Shown: positions 36,637 through 45,739, numbered from the stretch's first letter. The stretch: DNA of 64,000 bases from Clostridium rhizosphaerae (GCF_016765585.1 NZ_JAESWC010000007.1:1-64000), one strand, 5' to 3'. Translations and numbers: made by a program. The notes: generated by a model not told the origin, from the letters alone.

Positions 36637-37428
36637 TCATGCCTCACTACTAAGCACACTTACGAACTCTTCTGCTATTTGTTTATGTTGGTTAAAGCCT
36701 GTGAGTTGGTTGAATATTTCCTCTAAAGAACCTTCCTTACTCTTTGCTTTAAGCTCTTCAAAGGTTCCGTCTGCAACAACCTGTCCACCATTTATAAGTA
36801 CAATTCTGCTGCTTATTCTTTCAACCACATCCATAATATGTGAGGAATAGAATATTGTTTTTCCTTGGCTGGCGAGCTCAGACATTATTTCTTTTACGAC
36901 CATAACACTGTTAGCATCAAGCCCGCTTAAAGGCTCGTCTAGAAATAATATATCCGGATTATGCAGCAAACTTGATATAATAAGAACCTTTTGCCTCATT
37001 CCTTTAGAAAAAGAAGATATTCTAGAGTCATACACATTATCAATTCCGAAGAGTTCCATAAGCTTCTTAGCTTTTTCATCCACCTTTTCATAGTCTAAGC
37101 CATACAGTTCACCTATAAACGTAAGATACTCTCTTGCTGTTAAGTTTTCATAAACTTCTGCAGTTTCCGGTACATAGCCAATCTTTTTTTTATATTCAAT
37201 GCTTCCATTAGATATATCTTCACCGAAAATTTTAATTGTACCTCTGTAATTATTCAATATTCCTAAAAGTATCTTCACTGTAGTACTTTTGCCTGCACCG
37301 TTAGGTCCTATATATCCAATTATCTGTCCTTTATGAATATCTATATTTATTCCCTTAAGAACATCCTCCGAGCCATAGCTCATTCTTAAATCTTTAATAG
37401 ATATAATCGGTTCGTTAATGTTTTCCAT
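36637..37428 (-). CDS. ABC transporter ATP-binding protein
   Basis: A 263-residue ATPase: Walker A GPNGAGKSTTVK (about 38-49), Q-loop region YVPETAEVYENL, ABC signature SSFSKGMRQKV (about 138-148), Walker B ILFLDEPLSGLD and switch histidine SSHIMD. The DrrA/NatA-type sequence fits an exporter. GGGGGG lies before the ATG. It is the first gene of a pair with the permease 47 bp downstream, and is divergent from the ECF/TudS pair. Confidence 0.93.
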   Translation of the reverse strand: MENINEPIISIKDLRMSYGSEDVLKGINIDIHKGQIIGYIGPNGAGKSTTVKILLGILNNYRGTIKIFGEDISNGSIEYKKKIGYVPETAEVYENLTAREYLTFIGELYGLDYEKVDEKAKKLMELFGIDNVYDSRISSFSKGMRQKVLIISSLLHNPDILFLDEPLSGLDANSVMVVKEIMSELASQGKTIFYSSHIMDVVERISSRIVLINGGQVVADGTFEELKAKSKEGSLEEIFNQLTGFNQHKQIAEEFVSVLSSEA

Positions 37429-37796
37429 GGTCTTTCCCCCCAGTAAATATGTTTGTTATAATAATAACAATTTTTAACATATTATATCATAACTTATAGC
37501 CGTATTCTATAAATTTACTTTAATTACAATTATATTTAAATAGTTAAATATATATCTTCTTATCATGATATCGCGATATCTTCTTTTCTTGAAATCAATA
37601 TATAGTGCACTTTAATGATGCTGCTTTATAGTAACTTAAGGCTTCTGCATAACTTTTTAGACTTTACTATCAATTTGCTTATTAATATTACCAATACTTA
37701 CAAGTTTATCTATTTAAATTATCTATTTTACTTCTTATAGGCTAAGCCCTTAGAATAAATATTGTTATTAGATATTTATTTTAGGGGGAATACTTT
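37429..37796. other. Divergent AT-rich region before the ECF S-component gene
   Basis: 368 bp without a gene. It contains a 14-bp perfect palindrome GATATCGCGATATC (37567-37580) and a 9-bp inverted repeat, AATAAATAT (37754-37762) with ATATTTATT (37772-37780), just upstream of the GGGGGAA ribosome site. The second may be an operator. No known riboswitch was recognised. Confidence 0.5.
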
Positions 37797-38366
37797 ATGC
37801 AAAACAGAAAAACTTTTATAATGGTCATGTGTGCCTTAGCAATTGCATTAAATATTGTACTAGGTACAGTAGTTCAAAAGCTTCAAATTCCGCTTTTATT
37901 TTTAGATACAGTAGGAACTATCTTTGCTGCTGTTTTATTTGGTCCTTGGTATGGTGCTGCTGTTGGAACAATAACAAATGTATTGACTCCAATACTTACT
38001 GGAAACCCAAAAGATATTCCATTCTTCATAGTTAATGCAGCCGTAGGTATAATAGTTGGATATATGGTTAAAAAATTCGATTTCACAATAGTTACTGCTG
38101 CAATAACTGGAGTAATACTTTCAATAGTATGTCCTATAATCGGAACTCCAATTGTAGTCTGGGTATATGGCGGAATAACTGGTTCAGGCAATGATCTTCT
38201 ATTCTTAATTTTTAAGAATTCTGGGATGCAGATTTTCTCTGCAGCATTTATTCCTAGAATCACAGGAAACATAATAGATAAAATAGGTTCCTGCTTACTT
38301 GTTTTTACTGCAATGAAATATATACCAGCTCAATATAAACAAAGTAAAAATATATCTGCCCAATAA
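37797..38366 (+). CDS. Putative ECF transporter S component (CD3073-like)
   Basis: A 189-residue membrane protein with five or six helices and the ECF substrate-specific-subunit look (AVLFGPWYGAAVGTITNVLTP near 45-65). It resembles the clostridial family found beside a TudS-like protein. S components bind a vitamin or other micronutrient and share an energising module encoded elsewhere; no ecfA/T is here. GGGGGAA lies before the ATG. Given the downstream desulfidase-like gene, the ligand may be a sulfur-containing base, but that is inference. Confidence 0.78.
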   Translation: MQNRKTFIMVMCALAIALNIVLGTVVQKLQIPLLFLDTVGTIFAAVLFGPWYGAAVGTITNVLTPILTGNPKDIPFFIVNAAVGIIVGYMVKKFDFTIVTAAITGVILSIVCPIIGTPIVVWVYGGITGSGNDLLFLIFKNSGMQIFSAAFIPRITGNIIDKIGSCLLVFTAMKYIPAQYKQSKNISAQ

Positions 38367-38370
38367 ATTG

Positions 38371-38407
38371 AAGGATAGATAGTTAAAAAACTATTCTATC
38401 CTTTTTT
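38371..38407 (+). terminator. Terminator after the ECF S-component gene
   Basis: Stem 38371-38384 with 38390-38403 (one bulge), followed by TTTTTT. The TudS-like gene downstream may therefore have its own promoter or be attenuated. Confidence 0.8.
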
Positions 38408-38435
38408 AAACTGAATAATGGTCTAAATGAGGAGA

Positions 38436-38458
38436 CTTAAAGATTAATAATCTTTAAG
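38436..38458 (+). promoter_or_regulatory. Inverted repeat upstream of the TudS-like gene
   Basis: A nearly continuous 23-bp palindrome with 11-bp perfect arms (CTTAAAGATTA/TAATCTTTAAG) 30 bp before the start. It may be an operator or a short leader hairpin. Confidence 0.45.
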
Positions 38459-38487
38459 GACATTATAAGGAATACAGGAGGGTATTT

Positions 38488-38970
38488 ATGAGGAGTAAAA
38501 AGATAATACTTACAAGTCACTGTATATTAAATCAAAACAGCGTAGTTGAGTCTCTTGCGAGAGCTAAAGGTGCTTTTAGTTTTGTTAAAGATCTAGTTGA
38601 AAGCGGAGTGGGAATAATACAGCTTCCCTGCCCTGAATTTAGATTTTTGGGTATAACAAGAAAGCCTATGGAAAAAGCTGATTATGACAGCTCTGAATAT
38701 AGGGAGCTTTGCCAAAAACTCTTTTTGCCAATTCTTGATGATCTGCTTATATATATCGAAAATGGCTATGAGTTCTGCGGAGTTATAGGTATTAATCAAA
38801 GTCCAACCTGCAGCATATCAGGAAACCGTGGAATCTTCATGGAGGAAATATTTAAACTTTTGTCCTCCAAGGGTATAGATCCAAAATATTTTGAAGTTCC
38901 CGAGGATTACAATGATGAAACAGATGGTGATGAACTATTTAGTAAAATTAAAAACACCTTAAATATATAA
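38488..38970 (+). CDS. TudS-related putative desulfidase (CD3072-like, DUF523-type)
   Basis: A 160-residue protein with three cysteines in TSHCILNQN, QLPCPEFRFLG and SPTCSISGNRG. In TudS these three hold a [4Fe-4S] cluster whose free iron takes the sulfur of thiouracil; the pattern is the same here. It is in the order known from C. difficile next to an ECF S component. The ligand and substrate are not proven. GGAGGG lies before the ATG. Confidence 0.8.
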   Translation: MRSKKIILTSHCILNQNSVVESLARAKGAFSFVKDLVESGVGIIQLPCPEFRFLGITRKPMEKADYDSSEYRELCQKLFLPILDDLLIYIENGYEFCGVIGINQSPTCSISGNRGIFMEEIFKLLSSKGIDPKYFEVPEDYNDETDGDELFSKIKNTLNI

Positions 38971-38973
38971 ATT

Positions 38974-39017
38974 GCAGACGGTCTTAGCTAAAAATTAGGA
39001 CCGCCTTTTTATTTTTT
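38974..39017 (+). terminator. Terminator after the TudS-like gene
   Basis: GGTCTTA (38980-38986) pairs imperfectly with TAGGACC (38996-39002); GCC and a long T-rich tail follow. Confidence 0.75.
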
Positions 39018-39033
39018 GCTTCTTTCATATTCT

Positions 39034-39055
39034 TAAGAAATTTGTAAGAAATTTA
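39034..39055 (+). promoter_or_regulatory. Tandem 11-bp direct repeats upstream of the response regulator
   Basis: TAAGAAATTTG is followed immediately by TAAGAAATTTA. Direct repeats with an 11-bp period are typical binding sites for OmpR-family dimers, so this may be an autoregulatory box. A TATAAT-like -10 lies about 25 bp downstream. Confidence 0.4.
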
Positions 39056-39151
39056 AATACTGAATTGTAAAAAATATTTCTTATAATATATTTACGGCTA
39101 CAGCAAACTATGTGGAAGGTGATATAATGGTTTGAGAAGGGGTGGAGATTT

Positions 39152-39844
39152 ATGTCAAAATATAATGTTTTAGTTGTTGATGATGATGAAGAAATAAGAG
39201 ACGCTATTGAAATCTATCTAAAGAATGAAGAAATTAAAGTTTTTAAAGCTAAAGATGGTATAGATGCTTTAATGATTTTAGAGGAAGAAGATATACAACT
39301 TGTACTTATGGATATTATGATGCCGAGAATGGATGGAATTAAAGCTACCTTTAAGATAAGAGAAAATAAGCACATTCCTATAATAATGCTTTCAGCTAAG
39401 TCTGAAGATACGGATAAAATTTTAGGTCTTAATGTTGGTGCTGACGATTATATTACAAAGCCTTTCAATCCTTTAGAGCTTGTAGCAAGAGTTAAGTCCC
39501 AGCTTAGAAGATATGTAAACTTTCAAAGCTTTAATCCTATAAGCAATGTACTTCAGATTAAAGGTCTTGTATTAAATAAGGATACCAAACTTGTTACCGT
39601 AGATGGTGATGAAGTCAGGCTTACTGCTATTGAGTATAAAATACTTGAGCTCTTGATGGAAAACAAAGGACGTGTATTTTCTATTGATGAAATATATGAG
39701 AGGGTATGGAAAGAGCCAAGCTATAACAGTGAAAATACCGTTGCTGTACATATAAGAAGAATACGTGAAAAGATTGAAATAAATCCTAAGGATCCAAAGT
39801 ATTTAAAGGTGGTGTGGGGTATTGGATATAAAATTGAAAAATAA
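39152..39844 (+). CDS. OmpR/PhoB-family response regulator (VanR-like)
   Basis: A 230-residue regulator. The receiver domain (1-120) has DDDEE acidic residues, phospho-acceptor Asp in QLVLMDIMMPRMDG (about 53), T/S switch MLSAKS and lysine TKPF. The C-terminal winged helix (about 135-228) has IEYKILELLMENKGRVFS and ENTVAVHIRRIREKI. It overlaps the kinase gene by 23 nt. The direct repeats upstream may be its own target. Confidence 0.94.
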   Translation: MSKYNVLVVDDDEEIRDAIEIYLKNEEIKVFKAKDGIDALMILEEEDIQLVLMDIMMPRMDGIKATFKIRENKHIPIIMLSAKSEDTDKILGLNVGADDYITKPFNPLELVARVKSQLRRYVNFQSFNPISNVLQIKGLVLNKDTKLVTVDGDEVRLTAIEYKILELLMENKGRVFSIDEIYERVWKEPSYNSENTVAVHIRRIREKIEINPKDPKYLKVVWGIGYKIEK

Positions 39845-41972
39845 AAATTTAAAGCTAATAATCTTTGTTTTATCTTTAATTTCTATTACATTAGCTTTAT
39901 GTTCTATGTTTAATTTTAAAGTTAATAAGGAGTATTTAAATTTCAAGTCCTATTTTGAGAGCCGCCAATTTGAAAGCAGGTTAAATGAGTTTTATTCTGA
40001 CTTTAAAAATTATAATGTTGATTATAAAGACTATGGAAAGAAATCAATTGATGACAAAATAAATACTGATAATTTTAACAACTTAAAGAATCAATATGAC
40101 AATCAACTTGAAAACAAGCTTCAAGATACAGAAAATCAATATGATTCACAAATTGAAAATGCAGAAAGCAATGGAAATAAGGATAAAGTAACAAGGCTAA
40201 CAGAAGAGAAAAACAAAAAGCTTGAAGAAATAAAAAAACAAAATACTAAATCTGCAGACGATATAAAAAAAGAACTCGCCAAAAGAAGTGATGATAACTA
40301 TAACTCAGTTAAAAAACAATATGAAAGTATAACTGATATAAAATATTATCTTAAAGACAGCAAGAGCGGTGATATCTATAGTAATTTAAATAATGTAGAT
40401 GATATTCAAAATTATATTAAAAGCAGTTCTGCATATTCTTTCAGTCTGCCTAATAATTCTCCAACCACCAGTACCAGATATGTAAGCAATCAGCTTTCCG
40501 GATTAGGACTTGAGGGTTATGTAATAGTACCTAAAACCAGCCCTCTGGTTTCAAACAGCAAGGAGTTTAATACTAATAAGATACTTGCAATAATTCAATT
40601 AATAGTTTTTCCTGTCTTCTTAGCCGCTGGAGTTTTGATGCTAAGATACTCTAGAAAAGCAGAAATAGATAATCATTCTTTAATTATAGCTTCTAAAAAG
40701 CTTTATAATAAGGTTCCTTTTGATCTAAAATTACTAATACTATTTTTCGCGTTAATAATTTCACCAAATATTTATAGAGATCTGTATTACCAGGGTATGA
40801 ATGTAATTACATCAGACTTTTTCATAAACCTTATTCTTACTACTTTACTTACTTACTTTCTTTATATAAGCATACCTGATATCATTAATTGTTTAAAAAA
40901 CAGAGAGAATCTTTTAGCTGAAATTAAATCAGGATTGCTATATAAGTTCAAAGATATTATTCTCGGATGTTTAAAAGATAAAAACCTGATGTTTATAACC
41001 ATTATATTTATTATTGGAACAGTAATATTTGGTGTTATTGCAGCTGCAATATCTTTATCTGCCCATGCCGCCCCAGAACTATTTATACTTGCAACGATAT
41101 TATATGTATTCTTTGTTATAATCCTGCTTCTTAAAAACATAGTAAAATTAGATAAAATAATCAAAGGCACCGACGAAATAGTAAAAGGTAATCTAAGCTA
41201 TGTTATAAAAGAAAAAGGAAAGGGAAATTTATCAAGACTTGCACATAACATAAACAACATGAAAACTGGTATCAGCAAGGCTGTTGAAAGCCAAATGAAA
41301 AGCGACAGACTAAAGTCTGAACTTATTACAAATGTATCTCATGATTTAAAAACTCCTCTTACCTCTATAATTAATTATGTAGATTTACTGAAAAAAGAGG
41401 ATTTATCGAAAGAAGAAGTAGAAGGCTATATTAAAGTTTTAGAGAGAAAGACCGAGCGGCTGAAGGTTCTTATTGAAGACTTGTTCGAAGCTTCTAAAAT
41501 GGCAAGTGGTGCTGTAGAGCTTAATATAGAAAAGGTAGATGTTGCTCAACTACTAAGCCAATCGCTGGCAGAACTTGATGAAAAAATCAAAGCTTCCGGA
41601 CTTATATTCAAAGTTAACATCCCTCATCATAAGGTTTATTCTAACTTAGACGGCAAGAAGACTTGGAGAGTTTTTGAAAACCTTATAGGAAATATACTTA
41701 AATACTCTCAAATTGGCACAAGAGTATATATAGATCTCACTGAAAATGATGATAAAAATATAATAACCATGAAAAATATCTCAGCTTATGAAATGGAATT
41801 TGTTGTCGATGAAATCTTTGAAAGATTTAAAAGAGGTGATACCTCAAGGGCTACTGAAGGCTCAGGCCTAGGGCTTGCCATTGCCAAGAGTATAGTAGAC
41901 CTTCAAGGCGGACGACTAGATATTGACATTGATGGAGATTTATTTAAGGTTAGGGTTGAATTCAATAAGTAA
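39822..41972 (+). CDS. Sensor histidine kinase with extracellular coiled-coil region
   Basis: A 716-residue membrane kinase. TM1 (about 10-28) is followed by an extracellular region (about 30-250) with a highly charged Asn/Gln/Lys/Glu coiled-coil stretch (about 70-170), then further TM helices (about 255-275, 300-355 and 385-440), a HAMP-like linker, HisKA with NVSHDLKTPLTS (His about 506) and an ATPase domain ending ERFKRGDTSRATEGSGLGLAI. Translation from TTG at 39822 is coupled to the regulator gene (AGGTGG 9 nt upstream). The number of TM helices and the stimulus are unsure. Confidence 0.9.
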   Translation: MDIKLKNKNLKLIIFVLSLISITLALCSMFNFKVNKEYLNFKSYFESRQFESRLNEFYSDFKNYNVDYKDYGKKSIDDKINTDNFNNLKNQYDNQLENKLQDTENQYDSQIENAESNGNKDKVTRLTEEKNKKLEEIKKQNTKSADDIKKELAKRSDDNYNSVKKQYESITDIKYYLKDSKSGDIYSNLNNVDDIQNYIKSSSAYSFSLPNNSPTTSTRYVSNQLSGLGLEGYVIVPKTSPLVSNSKEFNTNKILAIIQLIVFPVFLAAGVLMLRYSRKAEIDNHSLIIASKKLYNKVPFDLKLLILFFALIISPNIYRDLYYQGMNVITSDFFINLILTTLLTYFLYISIPDIINCLKNRENLLAEIKSGLLYKFKDIILGCLKDKNLMFITIIFIIGTVIFGVIAAAISLSAHAAPELFILATILYVFFVIILLLKNIVKLDKIIKGTDEIVKGNLSYVIKEKGKGNLSRLAHNINNMKTGISKAVESQMKSDRLKSELITNVSHDLKTPLTSIINYVDLLKKEDLSKEEVEGYIKVLERKTERLKVLIEDLFEASKMASGAVELNIEKVDVAQLLSQSLAELDEKIKASGLIFKVNIPHHKVYSNLDGKKTWRVFENLIGNILKYSQIGTRVYIDLTENDDKNIITMKNISAYEMEFVVDEIFERFKRGDTSRATEGSGLGLAIAKSIVDLQGGRLDIDIDGDLFKVRVEFNK

Positions 41973-41978
41973 CCTCAT

Positions 41979-42010
41979 AATGCACTTTTAAAAGTGCATT
42001 ATTTTTTATT
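41979..42010 (+). terminator. Terminator of the two-component operon
   Basis: A 22-nt perfect palindrome (41979-42000) followed by ATTTTTTATT. Confidence 0.88.
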
Positions 42011-42151
42011 AAATTTGTACTGACTATTCTAAATTAATCTAGTATATCCATAAATTATATGATATAGTTCATATATAGCTAATAAAATATTTTTTTTATG
42101 TATATAATAAATAATAATAGTTTTATTTACATATCTGGAGGTAGAGGATTA

Positions 42152-42985
42152 ATGTCAATAAAAATTGTTGCAGACAGCAGCTGTGACTTAACTGAAGAAA
42201 TGAAAAAAGAAATGAACGTAGAAATTGCTCCATTAATATTGGAATTAGGAGATAAGTCCTTTGTTGATGATGAAAATTTAGATGTAAAACACTACATTAA
42301 AGAAATGAATGCTTATGAGGGGGCTCCAAAAACAGCTTGCCCTTCCCCAAATGAATATATGAAAAGATTTGAAGGTCCTGAGAGCGTATTTGTTATAACA
42401 CTTTCAAAATTTCTAAGCGGATCATATAACAGTGCGGTGCTTGCAAAGGATATGTTTATGGAGGAAATAGGCAATAAATTTATTCATGTCTTTGACAGTT
42501 TAAGTGCTGCCTCAGGCGAAACCATGGTAGCAATGAAAATAAATGAACTTGCTAAGCTTAATTTTAGCGAAAATGAAATTGTAGAAAAGGTTTCAAAATA
42601 CATTACTGAAATGAAAACTTTCTTCCTTCTTGAAAACCTAGAGCACCTTGCAAAAGCAGGAAGATTAAATCCAATAATAGCTAAGATAGCATCAATGTTA
42701 TCAATAAAACCTATCATGTGCGGTGATGAAGGAAATATTAAACTTTTTGAAAAAGTAAGAGGTTATAAAAAAGCCTTCAATAGACTTGTGGATGTTATTG
42801 GAGAAGAGGGAAAGAACTTCGAGGACAAGGTCTTAGGAATTGCTCACTGCAATTGTTTAGATAGAGCCTTAGAATTTAAAGATGCAGTTCTCAAAAAATA
42901 TAACTTTAAAGATGTTATCATTGTAGAAACTAAAGGCTTAAGTTCTACTTATGCAGATGATGGCGGAATTGTAATAGCCTTTTAA
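42152..42985 (+). CDS. DegV-family fatty-acid-binding protein (FakB-like)
   Basis: A 277-residue soluble protein, starting IKIVADSSCDLT, with TACPSPNEYMKRF, ITLSKFLSGSYNSA and FFLLENLEHLAKAGRLN, the residues that in FakB bind a fatty acid and dock with the FakA kinase. It would present exogenous fatty acids for phosphorylation; fakA is not in the window. The ATG at 42152 is preferred over an in-frame ATG at 42098 because GGAGG/AGAGG lie just upstream. Confidence 0.92.
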   Translation: MSIKIVADSSCDLTEEMKKEMNVEIAPLILELGDKSFVDDENLDVKHYIKEMNAYEGAPKTACPSPNEYMKRFEGPESVFVITLSKFLSGSYNSAVLAKDMFMEEIGNKFIHVFDSLSAASGETMVAMKINELAKLNFSENEIVEKVSKYITEMKTFFLLENLEHLAKAGRLNPIIAKIASMLSIKPIMCGDEGNIKLFEKVRGYKKAFNRLVDVIGEEGKNFEDKVLGIAHCNCLDRALEFKDAVLKKYNFKDVIIVETKGLSSTYADDGGIVIAF

Positions 42986-42994
42986 TTAAATAAT

Positions 42995-43030
42995 AAAAAA
43001 ACTCTGAGGCTTTTGCTTCAGAGTTTTTTT
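42995..43030. terminator. Bidirectional terminator between degV and the DEAD-box gene
   Basis: Arms 42995-43007 and 43018-43030 are complementary and give T runs on both strands. Confidence 0.9.
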
Positions 43031-43031
43031 A

Positions 43032-44621
43032 TTATTTTCTTCCAGTAGACACTTCAAGTTTAACTTTTCTACCGCAAAGCTTTTTGCCAGTGCAGTTTTT
43101 CATAACATTATCAACTACTCTTTCAGAAACATCTACAAAGCTGAATTTTTCAAGTATATCTATGTCTCCAACATCTTCTTTATTTAATCTTGCAGTTTCA
43201 TTAAAGAACTGAAGAAGAATTTTTGGATTAAGTCTATCCATTCTTCCAACTGTCATAAACAATCTAACAAAGCCTGCATCAGCTCCGATATCATTTTCTG
43301 TATAATCAAAGCTTACTTCTTTGTTATAAAGTATATTCATAAGTGCTGCAGCAACATCTACTAAGTTAAATTCTTCATCTAATTCAGCAGCAAGCGGCAC
43401 AAATCTCTTGTAGTCTTCAGTATCAAGGGTTTCTTTAACCCTTCCTGTTATATTTTTATATTTTGCTAAGAATATATCATCAATTGTAGGTACTTCTTTT
43501 CTCTTAATCTTGCTCTTTGTTACTTTTTCAATTTGTTTAAGAGTCATATATTCTCTTGGAGTTACAAGAGTATATGCTATACCTTCTCTGTTTGCTCTTC
43601 CAGTTCTTCCTATTCTGTGAACATAGGATTCGATTTCTTGAGGCAAGTCGTAATTTATAACGTGAGTTACATTTTCAACGTCTATTCCTCTTGCAGCTAC
43701 ATCAGTAGCAACTAAAAATTCAAGATTTCCTTCTTTAAACTTTCTTAAAGTATTTAATCTTTGATTTTGATTCATATCACCATGCATACCTTCTACACTA
43801 TAACCTCTAGCCTGCATAGCTTCAACTAATTCGTCTACGCCTCTTTTAGTTTTGCAGAAGATAATTGCAGAAGATGGCTCATCTACATCAAGAATTCTGC
43901 AGAAGGATTCAAATCTATCCTTTTGCTTAATTTCATAGTAATACTGGCTTACTGTAGATACAGTCATAGTATTTTTTATTATAGCAATATGCTTGTTGTC
44001 TGGCTTTAAATATCTTTTAGTAAGCTTTTTGATTTCATCAGGCATAGTTGCAGAGAAGAGCATTGTCTGTCTTTCCTTATTAGAATTTTTCATTATCTCT
44101 TCTATGTCATCAATAAAGCCCATATTAAGCATTTCATCTGCTTCATCAAGAACAAGGAACTTAATATGGCTTAAGTCAATAAGTCCTCTTCTAATTAAAT
44201 CAAGTACTCTTCCTGGAGTTCCTACTACTATATCAACTCCGCTCTTTAAAGCCCTTATTTGTCTTTCAATAGGCTGACCACCGTAAACAGGCAGCATTCT
44301 AACTCTTGAATACTTAGCTATACGCACTATCTCATCATTTACTTGAATTGCAAGTTCTCTTGTAGGAGTAAGTATTATCGTATTTATCTTATTGCTTTCA
44401 CTTCTCTCAAACTTACTTAAAATTGGAGCACCAAAAGCAAGAGTCTTTCCAGTACCAGTTTGTGCCTGCCCAATAGCATCAAAGCCCTGCAGCAAAACTG
44501 GTATTACTTCTGCTTGTATTCTTGATGGCTCTTCAAAGCCTAAGTCATCTATAGCTCTAAGCACCTTTTCATTAAGTCCTAACTCATTAAATTTTACATC
44601 TACTATTTTTGTTTCTTCCAT
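43032..44621 (-). CDS. DEAD-box RNA helicase with C-terminal RNA-binding domain
   Basis: A 529-residue ATP-dependent RNA helicase. It has Q motif FEEPSRIQAEVIP, Walker A AQTGTGKT (about 55-62), PTRELAIQ, DEAD (VLDEADEM), SAT, and the second RecA domain with HRIGRTGR. The C-terminal residues (about 450-529; ADAGFVRLFMTVGRMDRL) look like the DbpA/CsdA RNA-recognition domain, suggesting a role in ribosome assembly or cold adaptation. GAGGG precedes the ATG. Monocistronic. Confidence 0.95.
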   Translation of the reverse strand: MEETKIVDVKFNELGLNEKVLRAIDDLGFEEPSRIQAEVIPVLLQGFDAIGQAQTGTGKTLAFGAPILSKFERSESNKINTIILTPTRELAIQVNDEIVRIAKYSRVRMLPVYGGQPIERQIRALKSGVDIVVGTPGRVLDLIRRGLIDLSHIKFLVLDEADEMLNMGFIDDIEEIMKNSNKERQTMLFSATMPDEIKKLTKRYLKPDNKHIAIIKNTMTVSTVSQYYYEIKQKDRFESFCRILDVDEPSSAIIFCKTKRGVDELVEAMQARGYSVEGMHGDMNQNQRLNTLRKFKEGNLEFLVATDVAARGIDVENVTHVINYDLPQEIESYVHRIGRTGRANREGIAYTLVTPREYMTLKQIEKVTKSKIKRKEVPTIDDIFLAKYKNITGRVKETLDTEDYKRFVPLAAELDEEFNLVDVAAALMNILYNKEVSFDYTENDIGADAGFVRLFMTVGRMDRLNPKILLQFFNETARLNKEDVGDIDILEKFSFVDVSERVVDNVMKNCTGKKLCGRKVKLEVSTGRK

Positions 44622-44652
44622 TCATATCCCTCTTTCAAACGTCAATTGTTCT

Positions 44653-44681
44653 ATTATACTATAGTGTTCCTCTATATACAA
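44653..44681 (-). promoter_or_regulatory. Promoter of the DEAD-box helicase gene
   Basis: On the minus strand, -35 TTGTAT (44676-44681), 17-bp spacer, -10 TATAAT (44653-44658), about 30 bp before the start codon. Confidence 0.7.
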
Positions 44682-44691
44682 GGAATTATTA

Positions 44692-45651
44692 TTACTTTGT
44701 TAAGGAAACTGTAATTATTGTTGCTCCCAATACAAGTATATTAAACATATTTATAAGCACCATATTCTTCACAGACAGTACAAAAGTTTCAGCCTTTGAA
44801 GGATTAGCTTGAAATATTTTAATATTTTTATAAGCCGGAATAAAAGTTATAAGCATTATTAAAGCTGATAGTGGTAATAGCCTTAGAATAACAGCAGCAA
44901 TGATTGCTATATATCCTATATAATAGAGAAAAGCAAATAGCCTAAGAGCATTCTTTCTTCCAATATAATACGGAAGAGTAAATCTTTGATTTTCTATATC
45001 ATCTTCTACATCACAAATATTATTTGCTAGCATTATGTTTGCAATACATCCTACTAATGGTATTGAGATTAAAAAAATCGATAAAACTTCTAAAATATTA
45101 ATTCCAAGACCTAATACATTACTGCTGTAGCTCAAATAAACAACATTTTTATCGTAGGCATGTATAAATATTGATAAAAAAGTAATTCCAAAGCCCATAG
45201 TAACTCCGGAAAAAGCTTCTCCTAAAGGCATTCTTGATATGGGTATAGGTCCAAAGGTATAGAATACACCAATAGCAAAGCATAGCATGCCTATTAGTAA
45301 TACAACTAAGCTTGTTCTTAATGTTAATATTAATCCAAAGACAGCAGCAATAGCTAATAGGATTATTATTATTCTCTGACCTGTTTTTTCGCTTATCCCA
45401 CCTCTTCCCATGGCGTTATGCACTTCATAGCCATAGCCTTCTTTTTTGTTTGCTTTTTTGAAATCTATATAGTTGTTTATTGCGGTAGTAGCCATATCAA
45501 AAGTTATCAAAGACACAAACATGATTAAAAAATTAATTAGATTAAAGCTTTTATAACGATAAAAGCAATACAGCGTTCCAAAAGTAAAAGGTATGACACT
45601 TGCTACCTTGGTTTGTATCTCTACATATTTCAAAAAACTCCTTATAGTCAA
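44692..45651 (-). CDS. menA: UbiA-family prenyltransferase (MenA-like)
   Basis: A 319-residue membrane enzyme with about nine helices. Two Asp-rich motifs bind the prenyl diphosphate and magnesium: NNYIDFKKA (first, one Asp less than usual) and NNICDVEDDIENQR (second). It resembles 1,4-dihydroxy-2-naphthoate prenyltransferases, the membrane step of menaquinone synthesis, yet no other men genes are in the window and clostridia often lack the full pathway. TTG at 45651 follows GGAGGGGG by 8 nt and is preferred over the ATG 6 codons earlier. Another aromatic acceptor is possible. Confidence 0.8.
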   Translation of the reverse strand: MTIRSFLKYVEIQTKVASVIPFTFGTLYCFYRYKSFNLINFLIMFVSLITFDMATTAINNYIDFKKANKKEGYGYEVHNAMGRGGISEKTGQRIIIILLAIAAVFGLILTLRTSLVVLLIGMLCFAIGVFYTFGPIPISRMPLGEAFSGVTMGFGITFLSIFIHAYDKNVVYLSYSSNVLGLGINILEVLSIFLISIPLVGCIANIMLANNICDVEDDIENQRFTLPYYIGRKNALRLFAFLYYIGYIAIIAAVILRLLPLSALIMLITFIPAYKNIKIFQANPSKAETFVLSVKNMVLINMFNILVLGATIITVSLTK

Positions 45652-45739
45652 CTTATGTTCCCCCTCCATGTTTAAGTTTGTTTCCCATATAAATTATACC
45701 CTATTTTTTTGAATGTTAAAGGGCTTATCTCCTGCAAAT

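Noticed and set aside
37567-37580. 14-bp palindrome GATATCGCGATATC as an attachment or methylation-linked element
   Set aside because: A single short palindrome without flanking repeats, an integrase gene or other copies in the window. It is recorded only as part of the intergenic region.
38420-38440. GGTCTAAATGAGGAGACTT before the TudS-like gene as another repeat copy
   Set aside because: It resembles half of stem 1 but has no complementary arm, no second stem and no family tail, so it is probably chance.
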